Shown here: positions 8,706 through 17,033 of the stretch, piece after piece | Position numbering within the stretch: the first letter of the stretch is position 1 | How the letters are laid out: each line of letters starts with the position of its first letter | Assembly: GCF_009712035.1 (NCBI RefSeq) | Contig: NZ_VILB01000013.1 | Coordinates: 602,426 to 666,425 of the forward strand | Reading direction: 5' to 3' | Source of the DNA: Anabaena sp. UHCC 0187 | Lineage (GTDB): Bacteria > Cyanobacteriota > Cyanobacteriia > Cyanobacteriales > Nostocaceae | Length of the DNA: 64,000 nt | Made by a program: the position numbers and the translations under genes | The notes under the pieces: model-generated | What the model saw: only the letters and a program-made list of their open reading frames with translations | What the model was told of the DNA's origin: nothing | Database searches by the model: none

Positions 8706-10214
8706 TTATTCCTGTCTAGGAGCGCGTCCATAACGGAAAGTGAGAGTTTTTAAGCGATCGCTTAATTCTTGCGTTAATACACCTGATTGGTAACGCCATT
8801 CCCAATTTCCTTCCGCTGTACTGGGAAAATTCATGCGGGCATCAGTTCCCAAACCTAATACATCCTGCAAAGGCATAATCGCCTGATTGGCGATAGAACT
8901 TAAAGCTAATCTAATTAAATCCCAGTGTATACCATCAGGACTGATACAACCCAAATACAACAATAAATTTTGCTTTTCGTAATCATTCGCAGCATTAAAC
9001 CAGCCTAGAGTTGTATCATTGTCGTGAGTACCAGTATAAACTACGGCATTACGAGTGTAGTTAAATGGTAAAAATGGATTACCGGGATCAGAACCAAAAG
9101 CAAACTGCAATACCTTCATTCCGGGAAACTCAAACTGATCTCGCAGTGCTTCCACTTCTGGGGTAATGATCCCCAAATCCTCCGCCAAAACAGGTAACTT
9201 ACCTAAATTCTTTCTAATAGTCTCAAACAAGGCTAAACCAGGGGCTTCTACCCATTCGCCATTCATAGCAGTTGTTTCTCCCTGGGGTACAGCCCAATAA
9301 GCCTCAAAACCCCGGAAATGATCAATGCGAATTATATCCACATAATCCAGCATCGCCTCAAAGCGTAATATCCACCATTTAAAGTCTTGTTTTTGTAATT
9401 CTTCCCAGTTATAAACCGGATTTCCCCATAATTGACCAGTGGAGCTAAAGTAATCCGGTGGAACTCCCGCCATTAAAGCCGCTGCTCCCGTTTCCTCATC
9501 TAAAGCAAAAATCTCAGGATTCGCCCACACATCAGCACTATCATGGGCTACATAAATGGGGATATCACCAATAATATCTATACCGTTCTTATTAGCATAT
9601 TTTTTCAGTTCTGACCACTGCCGGAAGAACTCATATTGGACAAACTTGTAATAAAAAATCTCCTCTTTTAACTCTTGTGTAATTTTTGCTAAAGCTGCTG
9701 GTTCACGCTTTGCTAATTCCGGTTGCCAATTATGCCAACCTTTACCATTTTGGGTATCTTTAATCGCCATAAATAGGGCATAATTATTTAACCAATAGCC
9801 TTTATCAGCACAAAACTTAGCAAAAGCTTGTTTTTGAGTCGAATTTGCTTTGGTTTTAAAATCCTCACAAGCTTTAATCAGTAGATTGACCTTAATAGGG
9901 ATAACTTCGTTAAAATCTACTTTATTTACCGAAAAATCTGGTAAATCAGCCAAATCTTCCGGAATTAACAAACCCTCATCTAGCAACTTGTCGGGACTAA
10001 TCAAAAAGTAATTTCCCGCCATTGCGGAGTAGCACATATAGGGGGAATTACCATAACCAGTTGGTCCTAGAGGTAAAACTTGCCAATATTGCTGATGACT
10101 ATTTTTGAGAAAATCAATAAACCGATAAGCTTCCAAACCCAAATCTCCAATACCAAAACGACTGGGGAAGGAACTGGGATGCAGTAAAATACCACTTGAT
10201 CTAGGAAAAGGCAT
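8706..10214 (-). CDS. malQ: 4-alpha-glucanotransferase (amylomaltase)
   Basis: GH77 disproportionating enzyme of 502 aa, normal for the family, which transfers maltosyl or longer glucan units during glycogen metabolism. The sequence opens with RSSGILLHPSSFPSRFGIGD, the standard start. The nucleophile region IIRIDHFRGFEAYWAVP, the acid/base region LPVLAEDLGIITPEV and the third carboxylate region VYTGTHDNDTTLGW are all intact. It is transcribed alone, on the opposite strand to both neighbours. Confidence 0.96.
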   Translation of the reverse strand: MPFPRSSGILLHPSSFPSRFGIGDLGLEAYRFIDFLKNSHQQYWQVLPLGPTGYGNSPYMCYSAMAGNYFLISPDKLLDEGLLIPEDLADLPDFSVNKVDFNEVIPIKVNLLIKACEDFKTKANSTQKQAFAKFCADKGYWLNNYALFMAIKDTQNGKGWHNWQPELAKREPAALAKITQELKEEIFYYKFVQYEFFRQWSELKKYANKNGIDIIGDIPIYVAHDSADVWANPEIFALDEETGAAALMAGVPPDYFSSTGQLWGNPVYNWEELQKQDFKWWILRFEAMLDYVDIIRIDHFRGFEAYWAVPQGETTAMNGEWVEAPGLALFETIRKNLGKLPVLAEDLGIITPEVEALRDQFEFPGMKVLQFAFGSDPGNPFLPFNYTRNAVVYTGTHDNDTTLGWFNAANDYEKQNLLLYLGCISPDGIHWDLIRLALSSIANQAIMPLQDVLGLGTDARMNFPSTAEGNWEWRYQSGVLTQELSDRLKTLTFRYGRAPRQE

Positions 10215-10344
10215 ATTTAACCTGAAATATAGAAAAACGTAATTGCTTATAAGCCACGCATCGAATTTATCATGGCATAGTCAGTCTTCAGTGTTCTGAT
10301 TCGTGAAGAAATGAGAAGATAAATCAAGATAATAATTAACAAAT

Positions 10345-10776
10345 ATGACTTACAGAAACCCTGCACCCACCGTTGATATCATTATTGAATTAATTGATAG
10401 ACCTCATCGCCCTATTATCCTGATTGAAAGACATAATGAACCTTTAGGTTGGGCGTTACCCGGCGGTTTTGTTGATTATGGTGAATCGGTAGAAAAGGCA
10501 GCAATTAGGGAAGCAGAGGAAGAAATAGGTTTAAAAGTAGAGTTAATCGAACAGTTATTAGTTTATTCTGATCCCAATCGTGATCCTCGTAAACATACGA
10601 TTAGTATTGTATTTTTAGCAACAGCTACAGGTGAACCTTTGGCGGGTGATGATGCTAAGAATGTGGGTATTTTCGAGCCTTGGTGTATTCCTGGTAATTT
10701 GTGTTTTGACCATGACCGGATTTTGCGAGATTATTGGCAATATCGGCATTATGGGATTCGTCCGAGGTTGGGATAA
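10345..10776 (+). CDS. Nudix hydrolase (ADP-ribose pyrophosphatase-like)
   Basis: A 143-aa protein with a complete Nudix box [20 protein letters not shown] followed by EIGL (about residues 46-69), fitting the GX5EX7REUXEEXGU pattern. These enzymes hydrolyse nucleoside diphosphates linked to another moiety. The short form and the sequence [12 protein letters not shown] resemble ADP-ribose or NADH pyrophosphatase-type members, but the substrate cannot be assigned. It is monocistronic and divergent from malQ, sharing a 130-bp intergenic region. Confidence 0.88.
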   Translation: MTYRNPAPTVDIIIELIDRPHRPIILIERHNEPLGWALPGGFVDYGESVEKAAIREAEEEIGLKVELIEQLLVYSDPNRDPRKHTISIVFLATATGEPLAGDDAKNVGIFEPWCIPGNLCFDHDRILRDYWQYRHYGIRPRLG

Positions 10777-10790
10777 GAGAAATGAACCAC

Positions 10791-10815
10791 GTTCGCGCAG
10801 CGTCCCGGAGGGATA
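10791..10815. repeat. Dispersed GC-rich repeat fragment
   Basis: A GTTCGCGCAGCGTCCCGGAG segment followed by GGATA lies between the convergent Nudix and coiled-coil genes, inside purine-rich sequence. Similar GC-rich intergenic repeats are common in Nostoc-type genomes. Only one copy is seen here, so the repeat nature is recalled rather than shown. Confidence 0.3.
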
Positions 10816-10894
10816 TAGAAGCGAAGAACACGAAGGAAGAGAGGAAGAGGGAAGAAATATGTAGGGGTAAAGCACAATGCTAAACCCAAGCTGT

Positions 10895-11473
10895 TCAACT
10901 TCCTGACTGTCTCAACAGATAGTCTAAAACTCGGTCAATTCGTTCCAATGCTGCATTAGTTGTCAGTTGATACTCCTGAAACTGTGATTTCTGCTCTTCA
11001 TAGTTTCGATCAAGTTTTAACATTAATGCTTCTAATCTTTCGGTTCTTGCCTTTGTTTCTTCTATCTCACCACCTGCTTTGTTAAATAGGCGCTGAGTAT
11101 GAAAGATAAATTCATCAACTCGGCTTGATAATTGGTCAACTCGCATTCCTAACTGGTCAAGTTGTGTCTGAGTGCGGTCTTGTTTTGTACCCAACTCATC
11201 CAGCATGATTTGCGTACGGTCTTGTTTTGTACCCAACTCATCCAGCATGATTTGCGTACGGTCTTGTTTTGCACCTAACCCATCCAGCATGATTTGAGTG
11301 CGATCTTGTTTTATACCTAAATCATCCAGCATGATTTGGGTACGGTCTTGTTTTATACCCAAATCATCAATCCGCCGATTCGCTGACTCAGCATAGGTAG
11401 CGGCTGAAATTAGTAGTTGACGAATGGTAGCAAATTCAGTTTCTACTCGGTCAAGTCTTTGTTCTGTAGTCAT
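10895..11473 (-). CDS. Coiled-coil protein with 14-residue tandem repeats
   Basis: The family is not recognised. The 192-aa protein contains about five copies of a 14-residue unit of the form LDxLGxKQDRTQIM (residues 35-107), then a longer coiled-coil tail (MRVDQLSSRVDEFI and TKARTERLEALMLKLDRN). Fourteen residues equal two heptads, so the repeat should extend one uninterrupted coiled coil. At DNA level the repeats are near-identical 42-bp units (about 11160-11360), so copy number may vary between strains. There is no signal peptide or membrane segment. The start codon overlaps the stop of the upstream 78-aa gene (ATGA, 11470-11473), which implies translational coupling. Confidence 0.75.
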   Translation of the reverse strand: MTTEQRLDRVETEFATIRQLLISAATYAESANRRIDDLGIKQDRTQIMLDDLGIKQDRTQIMLDGLGAKQDRTQIMLDELGTKQDRTQIMLDELGTKQDRTQTQLDQLGMRVDQLSSRVDEFIFHTQRLFNKAGGEIEETKARTERLEALMLKLDRNYEEQKSQFQEYQLTTNAALERIDRVLDYLLRQSGS

Positions 11474-11706
11474 GTTAGTTCTTTTTGTTTTTGGTGTTGA
11501 CGCTTCGCTATGGCATCACTGACAAGTATTTTTATCATTTGGCTCATCGAGCGTTTTTCGTTTTTCGCTGCTGTTGATATTTCTGCATAAAGCTTTAAAT
11601 CGTCTTCATCAGTGAAATATATGTTTAGTCTTTTTCCTTCAGGCATAATGGCAATGCTTAGTATTTCTATGCTTTCATTTTCTCTTGATTTTCCTCTTTT
11701 TGTCAT
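11470..11706 (-). CDS. Small RHH-like protein upstream of the coiled-coil gene
   Basis: A 78-aa charged protein. The stretch KRLNIYFTDEDDLKLYAEIS followed by KRSMSQMIKILVSDAIAKR looks like a strand-helix-helix arrangement, as in ribbon-helix-helix DNA-binding proteins. That fold is inferred from the pattern only. It overlaps the coiled-coil gene by 4 bp (ATGA), so the two form a two-gene unit. No toxin is recognisable next to it; the coiled-coil protein is the only partner. Confidence 0.55.
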   Translation of the reverse strand: MTKRGKSRENESIEILSIAIMPEGKRLNIYFTDEDDLKLYAEISTAAKNEKRSMSQMIKILVSDAIAKRQHQKQKELT

Positions 11707-11827
11707 ACAGTGTTAGATAGTGCTATTGTAACACTATAATTAGTCATTAGGGAATATTGCCATCAATACCTGTACTTTAGTGTCAAGCATTGTTTTATAC
11801 TATTACAATAGTATTCAATGGTGCATG

Positions 11828-13087
11828 ATGGACGCTGAAGAACTTTTAGAGAAATACGCCGCTGGGGAACGGAATTTTCATACTTTAAATCTAAGAGGGA
11901 TAGACCTTAAAGGTGCAAATCTGAGTGGAATAGACTTCACAAGTGCAGATTTGTCGGGTGCATATTTGAATGATGCTAACTTGAGTAAAGCAAATCTTAA
12001 AAACGTAAACCTAACAAGGGCATCTTTAACAAACACTAATTTGAGTGAGTTAGTGAATGGTTATAGTTTAAATTTGACTTGGGCTGACTTGAGTGGTGCT
12101 AATTTGGGGAAAGCACACCTAGATAATGCAAATTTTAATAATGCTAATTTGGATAATGCTAACTTGAGAGATGCTACTTTACAGTCTGCTAATTTCACTG
12201 AAGCTTCTTTGATAGATGCAAACTTAGCCAGAACTAATCTCAATTCTGTTAATTTTACTAATGCTAACTTGACTGATTGTAATTTGAGTCAAGCAAAATT
12301 AAATAATGTGATACTCAAAAATACCAATTTCCAACGAGCAAAAATTCGGGGTGTTAATCTATTACAAAAAGATTTATCTGGTATAAATTTTGCTGAAGCT
12401 GATTTGGGTGCAGCAAACCTCAATAGTGTAAATTTCCGAAAAGCCAATTTACAAGGAACAAATTTAGAAAGAGCAGAATTGCAAAAAACCGATTTAATGA
12501 AAGCAAATCTGGACAATGCAAATCTAAAAAGAGCAGATTTAACCGGCGCGAATATTTACGGTGCAACCTTTAAAAATGCTGACCTCACAGGTGCGATAAT
12601 GCCAGATGGAGAAGTTTACCAAACATCTACAGATTTAGAATTCGGTAAACCAGAAACACCATTAGCAAAAGAGCCAAAAGAGATAAATATTATGACTCGT
12701 AAAGTAATCCGTACCGATAAAGCACCTGCACCAGTTGGCCCCTACAATCAAGCAATTCTCGCTTCTGGACAAATGTTGTTTGTAGCTGGACAAATTGCCA
12801 TAGATCCGCGTTTGGGTGATGTTGTCTACACCGAAGATGTAGTTAAACAAACTGAACAGGTGATGAGAAATATTGAAGCTATCTTAACAGAAGCAGGGGC
12901 TACATTTGCCGATGTGGTGAAAACAGGTGTATTTTTAGCTGATATGAATGATTTCGCTGCTGTTAATGCGGTTTATGCAAAATATTTTTCCGAAGATACA
13001 GCCCCAGCGCGTGCTTGTGTTGAGGTTTCCCGTTTACCTAAAAATGTGTTGGTAGAAATTGACTGTATTGCTGTTATTGGTGGTTAA
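11828..13087 (+). CDS. Pentapeptide-repeat protein fused to RidA
   Basis: The first 255 residues or so are pentapeptide repeats of the A(N/D)LXX type (DLKGANLSGIDFTSADLSGA and many more), which fold as a right-handed quadrilateral beta-helix. A linker follows, then a complete RidA/YjgF domain starting TRKVIRTDKAPAPVGPYNQA and ending with the conserved RACVEVSRLPKNVLVEIDCI. RidA deaminates reactive enamine/imine intermediates from PLP enzymes; the arginine in ARACVEV, which binds substrate carboxylate, is present. An internal in-frame ATG at 12692 would yield a free 131-aa RidA, the usual length, so a separate product is possible. I chose ATG 11828 because MDAEELLEKYAAGERNF matches the start of the pentapeptide gene at 17.9 kb; ATG 11825 and GTG 11780 are alternatives. 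Confidence 0.85.
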   Translation: MDAEELLEKYAAGERNFHTLNLRGIDLKGANLSGIDFTSADLSGAYLNDANLSKANLKNVNLTRASLTNTNLSELVNGYSLNLTWADLSGANLGKAHLDNANFNNANLDNANLRDATLQSANFTEASLIDANLARTNLNSVNFTNANLTDCNLSQAKLNNVILKNTNFQRAKIRGVNLLQKDLSGINFAEADLGAANLNSVNFRKANLQGTNLERAELQKTDLMKANLDNANLKRADLTGANIYGATFKNADLTGAIMPDGEVYQTSTDLEFGKPETPLAKEPKEINIMTRKVIRTDKAPAPVGPYNQAILASGQMLFVAGQIAIDPRLGDVVYTEDVVKQTEQVMRNIEAILTEAGATFADVVKTGVFLADMNDFAAVNAVYAKYFSEDTAPARACVEVSRLPKNVLVEIDCIAVIGG

Positions 13088-13093
13088 TTATAC

Positions 13094-13170
13094 GGTGGGT
13101 AATGCCCACCCTTAGAGATATTGCTACATCCCGCAGCTATTACCCAGGCGTGTCCTCCTGAGTCGGACAC
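13094..13170 (+). terminator. Two hairpins between the RidA fusion and a convergent gene
   Basis: GGTGGG-taatg-CCCACC (13094-13110) lies right after the fusion stop. GTGTCC-(9 nt)-GGACAC (13150-13170) lies 40 bp further. Neither has a strong T-run, so termination is plausible but not certain. The first also resembles a common dispersed palindrome. Confidence 0.4.
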
Positions 13171-13221
13171 ACCTTCAAGGGTTTTCGGCATTTTCCTGGT
13201 AAAACTGACTAAAATTGCCGA

Positions 13222-13557
13222 TTAGCCAGCCAAACTCTCAAGACTGAGAGGAACCATGTCACCATTCCTAGTCAGTCCTAATAACATTGACTGTTGCGGT
13301 TCAATTAATTTACCTGTGAGGACACAACGCTCTTCTTGTTGCGCCACAGCAGCAATACTAGCGCGAATATCAGATTTAGAAAAACGGGGTTTCCACTCAC
13401 CTGATTTTTGCTGGACATAATTCCAGAGAATATCTCGAATTAGAGATTGATATCCCTGATTGCCAGCGATATCTTTAAGTTTCTCCTTTAATTCCCGTTC
13501 GAGACGAATACTGGTAACTTCCATATCAGTTGTTGGGGTGCGTGTAATGGTCTGCAT
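13222..13557 (-). CDS. Ribbon-helix-helix domain protein
   Basis: A 111-aa protein. Residues 12-55 (MEVTSIRLERELKEKLKDIA followed by GYQSLIRDILWNYV) fit an RHH/CopG-like DNA-binding domain: a short strand with alternating residues, then two helices. The C-terminal half (CVLTGKLIEPQQSMLLGLTR) contains a single cysteine and has no recognised family. It could be a small regulator. No toxin partner is adjacent. The start lies 22 bp before a poly-pyrimidine stretch in the 400-bp intergenic region. Confidence 0.6.
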   Translation of the reverse strand: MQTITRTPTTDMEVTSIRLERELKEKLKDIAGNQGYQSLIRDILWNYVQQKSGEWKPRFSKSDIRASIAAVAQQEERCVLTGKLIEPQQSMLLGLTRNGDMVPLSLESLAG

Positions 13558-13957
13558 GATTTTTTCTCCTTATAGGTATAGACAGGATAGTAATACAAGT
13601 GTAGTATGTTTAAAGGAATGTTCAATAGGTGAAATTTTCTGTGAAATCCATTTATCCCATCTCTACTTCTTCACAAGCTACCAAATGCCTCGGCAGTTGG
13701 GAATTTGCTGCTGCGGACGTGGAGTATTTATTTATGGGCGAGGATAGCCAACATCAAGGGCAAAAAACAAAAGGCAATTATGATTTTAAATATCCCAGCA
13801 TAAATTTGCCCAATAGAAACCCAAAAATAGAGAACAAACGCGGGAGGTACAAGTAAAAAAATGCTGTACCAAAATAAGACGAAAAACCATCAGGTCAATT
13901 GTTAACCCCCGCCACGTCTAAGACAGAAGCGGGGGTTTTTTTATAAGGAGTCAGGCT
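13558..13957. other. 400-bp leader/intergenic region before the HNH gene
   Basis: There is no convincing gene. A 75-codon frame from GTG 13629 to 13856 starts weakly and matches no family I know. The region ends in a strong terminator (13904-13943) immediately before the HNH gene's ribosome-binding site, so it may carry a small RNA or a regulated leader. Divergent promoters for the RHH gene should also lie here. Confidence 0.4.
13904..13943 (+). terminator. Strong Rho-independent terminator or attenuator before the HNH gene
   Basis: AACCCCCGC (13904-13912) pairs with GCGGGGGTT (13929-13937), followed by a run of seven T (13936-13942). It lies 15-20 bp upstream of the GTG start at 13958 and 2 bp before AAGGAG, so it would stop transcripts just before the HNH gene unless it is antiterminated. 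Confidence 0.85.
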
Positions 13958-14476
13958 GTGACAAGCGCAATCCAAGTATTAGAGCAATCTGTGGTCGTGT
14001 TTTCCCAGAATTACTTGCCACTGTGTCGGGTAAATATCAAGCGGGCGATAGTGTTGCTAGTCAGCAATAAAGCCGAACCATTGGAATTTTCTACAGAAGG
14101 CGGTTGGTTGATTCACTCATCTAGATTTGTCCTATCTGTACCTAAACACATCCGCTTAAAAATTACTGCTACAGAACGGATGTGGAGAGTTCCGCCGGTG
14201 AATCGTCGAGAGGTTTTGCGACGAGATCATAGCAGTTGTCAATATTGCGGCACTAACAAACATCTCACCCTAGATCATGTCATCCCCCGATCTAAAGGCG
14301 GCCGACATACTTGGGATAACGTAGTCATAGCTTGCGAAAAATGTAACTCTCGTAAAGGCGATAAAACACCCGCTGAAGCTGGGATGTCCTTGCGGAAATT
14401 ACCTAAAGCACCTGTTCACCCCACCGTGACATTTGCAGAAAAGTTTTGGATTGATATGCAAGCAAACCTGGAATAA
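13958..14476 (+). CDS. HNH endonuclease
   Basis: A 172-aa protein. The C-terminal HNH domain has paired zinc ligands CQYCG and CEKCN around the catalytic segment HLTLDHVIPRSKGGRHTWDN, followed by VIACEKCNSRKGDKTP, the typical His-Asn-His arrangement. The N-terminal 85 residues (LPLCRVNIKRAIVLLVSNKA) resemble the segment found in many free-standing cyanobacterial HNH proteins. The start is GTG 13958 with an AAGGAG ribosome-binding site 7 nt upstream. Nuclease activity is expected; the biological target is unknown. The next gene starts 16 bp later and is probably co-transcribed. Confidence 0.88.
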   Translation: MTSAIQVLEQSVVVFSQNYLPLCRVNIKRAIVLLVSNKAEPLEFSTEGGWLIHSSRFVLSVPKHIRLKITATERMWRVPPVNRREVLRRDHSSCQYCGTNKHLTLDHVIPRSKGGRHTWDNVVIACEKCNSRKGDKTPAEAGMSLRKLPKAPVHPTVTFAEKFWIDMQANLE

Positions 14477-14492
14477 CAGGAGAGCAAGAGGA

Positions 14493-14882
14493 ATGCTGAA
14501 ATTAACTTACACCGAAAACTGTTTTTATTTAGAGTGTCTCACTCAATCTCTCGAAGAATGGGTAGCGCAAAGAGTGATTTTGGCACTGCGTGTCAGTCAA
14601 ACTTTGCGTGTTGAACCCACCACAGCTTCCTTTTTGCTACCTCTTGATTTGCCGGGAGTAGAAAGACTGAAGACGGAAGTAAATCGCCATGATAGTGAAA
14701 TCATGGGCTTATGTAACTGTGATGCTGAATACTTAGAAGTTACCCTAGATGGTTCTTGGTTATGTGATGGTAATAATGATGCTGTAGGTGTTTTTGTCAC
14801 AACTATGAGCTATAGTGCCGAATTTTTTTTGTATAAACTTTGGCAAGAGGCTCAAGTCTGTGCTTCCGTCGTCAGTGAGTAA
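14493..14882 (+). CDS. Conserved hypothetical protein downstream of HNH
   Basis: A 129-aa protein that I cannot assign to a family. ATG 14493 follows an AGAGG stretch and gives MLKLTYTENCFYLECLTQSL; the frame is also open further upstream, but that overlaps the HNH gene. The sequence is mixed alpha/beta with no signal peptide, membrane segment or obvious catalytic motif. The alternation EWVAQRVILALRVSQTLRVE suggests a compact cytosolic protein. Its 16-bp spacing to the HNH gene suggests one transcript. It converges on the deacetylase gene with a 2-bp gap. Confidence 0.6.
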   Translation: MLKLTYTENCFYLECLTQSLEEWVAQRVILALRVSQTLRVEPTTASFLLPLDLPGVERLKTEVNRHDSEIMGLCNCDAEYLEVTLDGSWLCDGNNDAVGVFVTTMSYSAEFFLYKLWQEAQVCASVVSE

Positions 14883-14884
14883 AA

Positions 14885-15733
14885 TCATGGCATTTCTAGG
14901 AGTTCAGGAACTGTAACAAATCGGTAGCCTTGCTGTTTGAGTCCGTTGATGATTTCTGGCAAGGCTTTTACCGTTCTGTAGCGATTCCCACCACCATCGT
15001 GCATTAACACAATTGCCCCTGGTTTAGCATCTCTGAGAACATTCTTCACAAATACTTGATATTTTGCACGAGGATCGGTGTCTGCTGAAGTCACTGACCA
15101 CATGACAACGGAGTTTTTTTGGCTTTTAGCATAAGCGGCTAATCCATTGTTTAAATAGCCTCCTGGGGGACGGAAAAAAGATGTTTTTACACCTGTAGTT
15201 TTATAAATCAGGTCATTTGTGCGCTCAATTTCACTTTTAGCCGTGGCTTCATCCATCTTTCGATACCAATGATGCCAAGTATGATTACCAATAGCGTGGC
15301 CTTCGGCTACAACTCGTTTAGCAATTTCGGGATTTTCTTGTAAGGAACTTCCTACCCAAAAGAATGTGGCTTTTACATCATTTTGTTTGAGGATATCTAA
15401 CATTTCTAAAGTTGTTTTTGGCCAAGGACCATCATCAATAGTTAAAGCAATTACTTTCTCTGTTTTGCTGGGTTCGGCTTTATAAATGGTTTTTGCCTGA
15501 TATTTAGCAGGAACGGTAAAAGTGAGGTTTTCAACCTTAGCAGATTCCTGGGATTTTTGCTGAATTTGATTGTTAGGAGTAGCAACTTTTAAAGCTTGGC
15601 TATTCGTTTTTAATTGGGGGTTAATTTCGCTGGTGTTACAAGCAGTCAGAGAGAATAGTATTGTGGCAATACTAATTATTTTGATTGTTTTATTGGGGTA
15701 GTTAGTAGAAATAGAACTGTAATTTTGGGGCAT
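14885..15733 (-). CDS. Polysaccharide deacetylase lipoprotein (NodB/CE4 family)
   Basis: A 282-aa protein. A basic and hydrophobic N-terminus ends in the lipobox LTAC, so it should be a lipoprotein on the outer face of the cytoplasmic membrane. The CE4 domain (about residues 85-280) shows the motif-1 catalytic Asp pair in ALTIDDGPWP, the zinc-binding HxxxH (GNHTWHH), the FRPPGG motif and the C-terminal histidine motif IVLMHDGGG. It probably removes acetyl groups from N-acetylglucosamine in peptidoglycan or an exopolysaccharide; which one is unknown. Confidence 0.93.
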   Translation of the reverse strand: MPQNYSSISTNYPNKTIKIISIATILFSLTACNTSEINPQLKTNSQALKVATPNNQIQQKSQESAKVENLTFTVPAKYQAKTIYKAEPSKTEKVIALTIDDGPWPKTTLEMLDILKQNDVKATFFWVGSSLQENPEIAKRVVAEGHAIGNHTWHHWYRKMDEATAKSEIERTNDLIYKTTGVKTSFFRPPGGYLNNGLAAYAKSQKNSVVMWSVTSADTDPRAKYQVFVKNVLRDAKPGAIVLMHDGGGNRYRTVKALPEIINGLKQQGYRFVTVPELLEMP

Positions 15734-15957
15734 AAGTTTTATCTATGATAGATATATGTTCTAATTTTATTTTACTCTCTCTGGAAGTCATGGAACAGGG
15801 TTAGGTTTATTCATAAAATAATAACCGTTGTCGCAAATTCCCCAAACACATCTGCTAATTCTAATTTATCTCCCTCAATGGGAGTGATCATAGGTTCAAT
15901 TTCTGCTATCTTAGCTTCATAACTTTTCCCATTTGAAGGATTGGAATTAGATCAATT

Positions 15958-16989
15958 ATGAATTCAAACAATAATACAAGAATTGGCGGTATATATGAAG
16001 TGTGCATTGGTGTCACAAATGCTATTTCCGCAATTCAATATTGGCAGCAATTTGGCTATCGGATTGGAGAAATAGGAGAATTAACCGCAACAACAGCTTA
16101 TCAATTATATCGGGTAAATTCATCTTTACAGACTATTCGACTTGATCATCAAAATGCAGATCATGGATTAATTAGGTTAATGATTTGGCAAAATCCCACA
16201 TCTCAGGGTTTAGGTATTAGTTCTATGAAAGTAAAAGGTAATCGTTGGGCTACTACCTTAACTGCTGATATATTAGGTATTTTAAATCATGCAGAAGCAG
16301 CAAAATCAATTGGTGAAATTATTCATTATACTCAACCTAACTGGGAAATAATTTACAACAAAGATCAAAAAACTCGTCCTTTTGTAGAACCTTTAGTAGG
16401 AGTGCGAGAAATGCTATTACTCCAACCATTAACTCGGCAAGTTTTATTTCAACGCTTTGGTTATCATGTTCCTGATTATGGACATATTAATCATCATGCA
16501 CCTTTCCAAACCAGTCAGTTTACCCATATGGGTATAGTTGTTCAAGATGACAGTAAAGAAATTCTCAAATTCTATGAAGAAACTTTAGGTTTATTGCGTG
16601 TGCGTGATGATGTCGAAACTACTTATGAATCATCTTTAGCAGCAAGAGAAATTTTTGAACTTAACCCAGGAGAAAATTTTATACTTACTGCTTTTGATCA
16701 TCCTCGTTCTTCTCCAACTGACTTTATGGCAGCGCAAAGTGGTAGACTTTATATTATTCGGTTTCCAGAAAATATTACCTTAAAATCGCGCTTTGCAGAT
16801 GCCCAACCGGGAAGTTTAGGAATGTGCCTTTATACTTACCGAGTGCAGGGAATAGAGACTTATTGGCAACGAGTGAGGGAAAGTGCAGCAACAGGAATTA
16901 CAGAAATTGTTAATAATGAGTTTGCGGAAATGAGTTTTTCTTTTGTTGCACCAGATGGTTATTTTTGGAATATAGTGGAAAGTAAGTAA
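15958..16989 (+). CDS. VOC (glyoxalase/bleomycin-resistance) superfamily protein, two-domain
   Basis: A 343-aa protein with two VOC-like halves. The N-terminal half starts YEVCIGVTNAISAIQYWQQF and the C-terminal half FTHMGIVVQDDSKEILKFYE, each with the beta-alpha-beta-beta-beta pattern. Candidate metal ligands are the His of FTHMG and the late Glu of FWNIVESK. Family members act as metal-dependent isomerases, dioxygenases or binding proteins. The reaction cannot be predicted here. The DUF1838 gene follows 44 bp downstream behind an AAGGAGAT ribosome-binding site, so the two probably form one operon and one pathway. Confidence 0.8.
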   Translation: MNSNNNTRIGGIYEVCIGVTNAISAIQYWQQFGYRIGEIGELTATTAYQLYRVNSSLQTIRLDHQNADHGLIRLMIWQNPTSQGLGISSMKVKGNRWATTLTADILGILNHAEAAKSIGEIIHYTQPNWEIIYNKDQKTRPFVEPLVGVREMLLLQPLTRQVLFQRFGYHVPDYGHINHHAPFQTSQFTHMGIVVQDDSKEILKFYEETLGLLRVRDDVETTYESSLAAREIFELNPGENFILTAFDHPRSSPTDFMAAQSGRLYIIRFPENITLKSRFADAQPGSLGMCLYTYRVQGIETYWQRVRESAATGITEIVNNEFAEMSFSFVAPDGYFWNIVESK

Positions 16990-17033
16990 ATAATTACAAA
17001 GTTCAAGATTTTTAGTATTTAAGGAGATATAGC

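Noticed and set aside
12061-12516. Antisense frames inside the pentapeptide-repeat gene
   Set aside because: They mirror the periodic sense repeats (alternating K/A/L codons) and are a by-product of repeat composition.
13629-13856. 75-codon plus-strand frame in the leader before HNH
   Set aside because: Weak GTG start, no family resemblance and no ribosome-binding site; kept only as a remark on the region.
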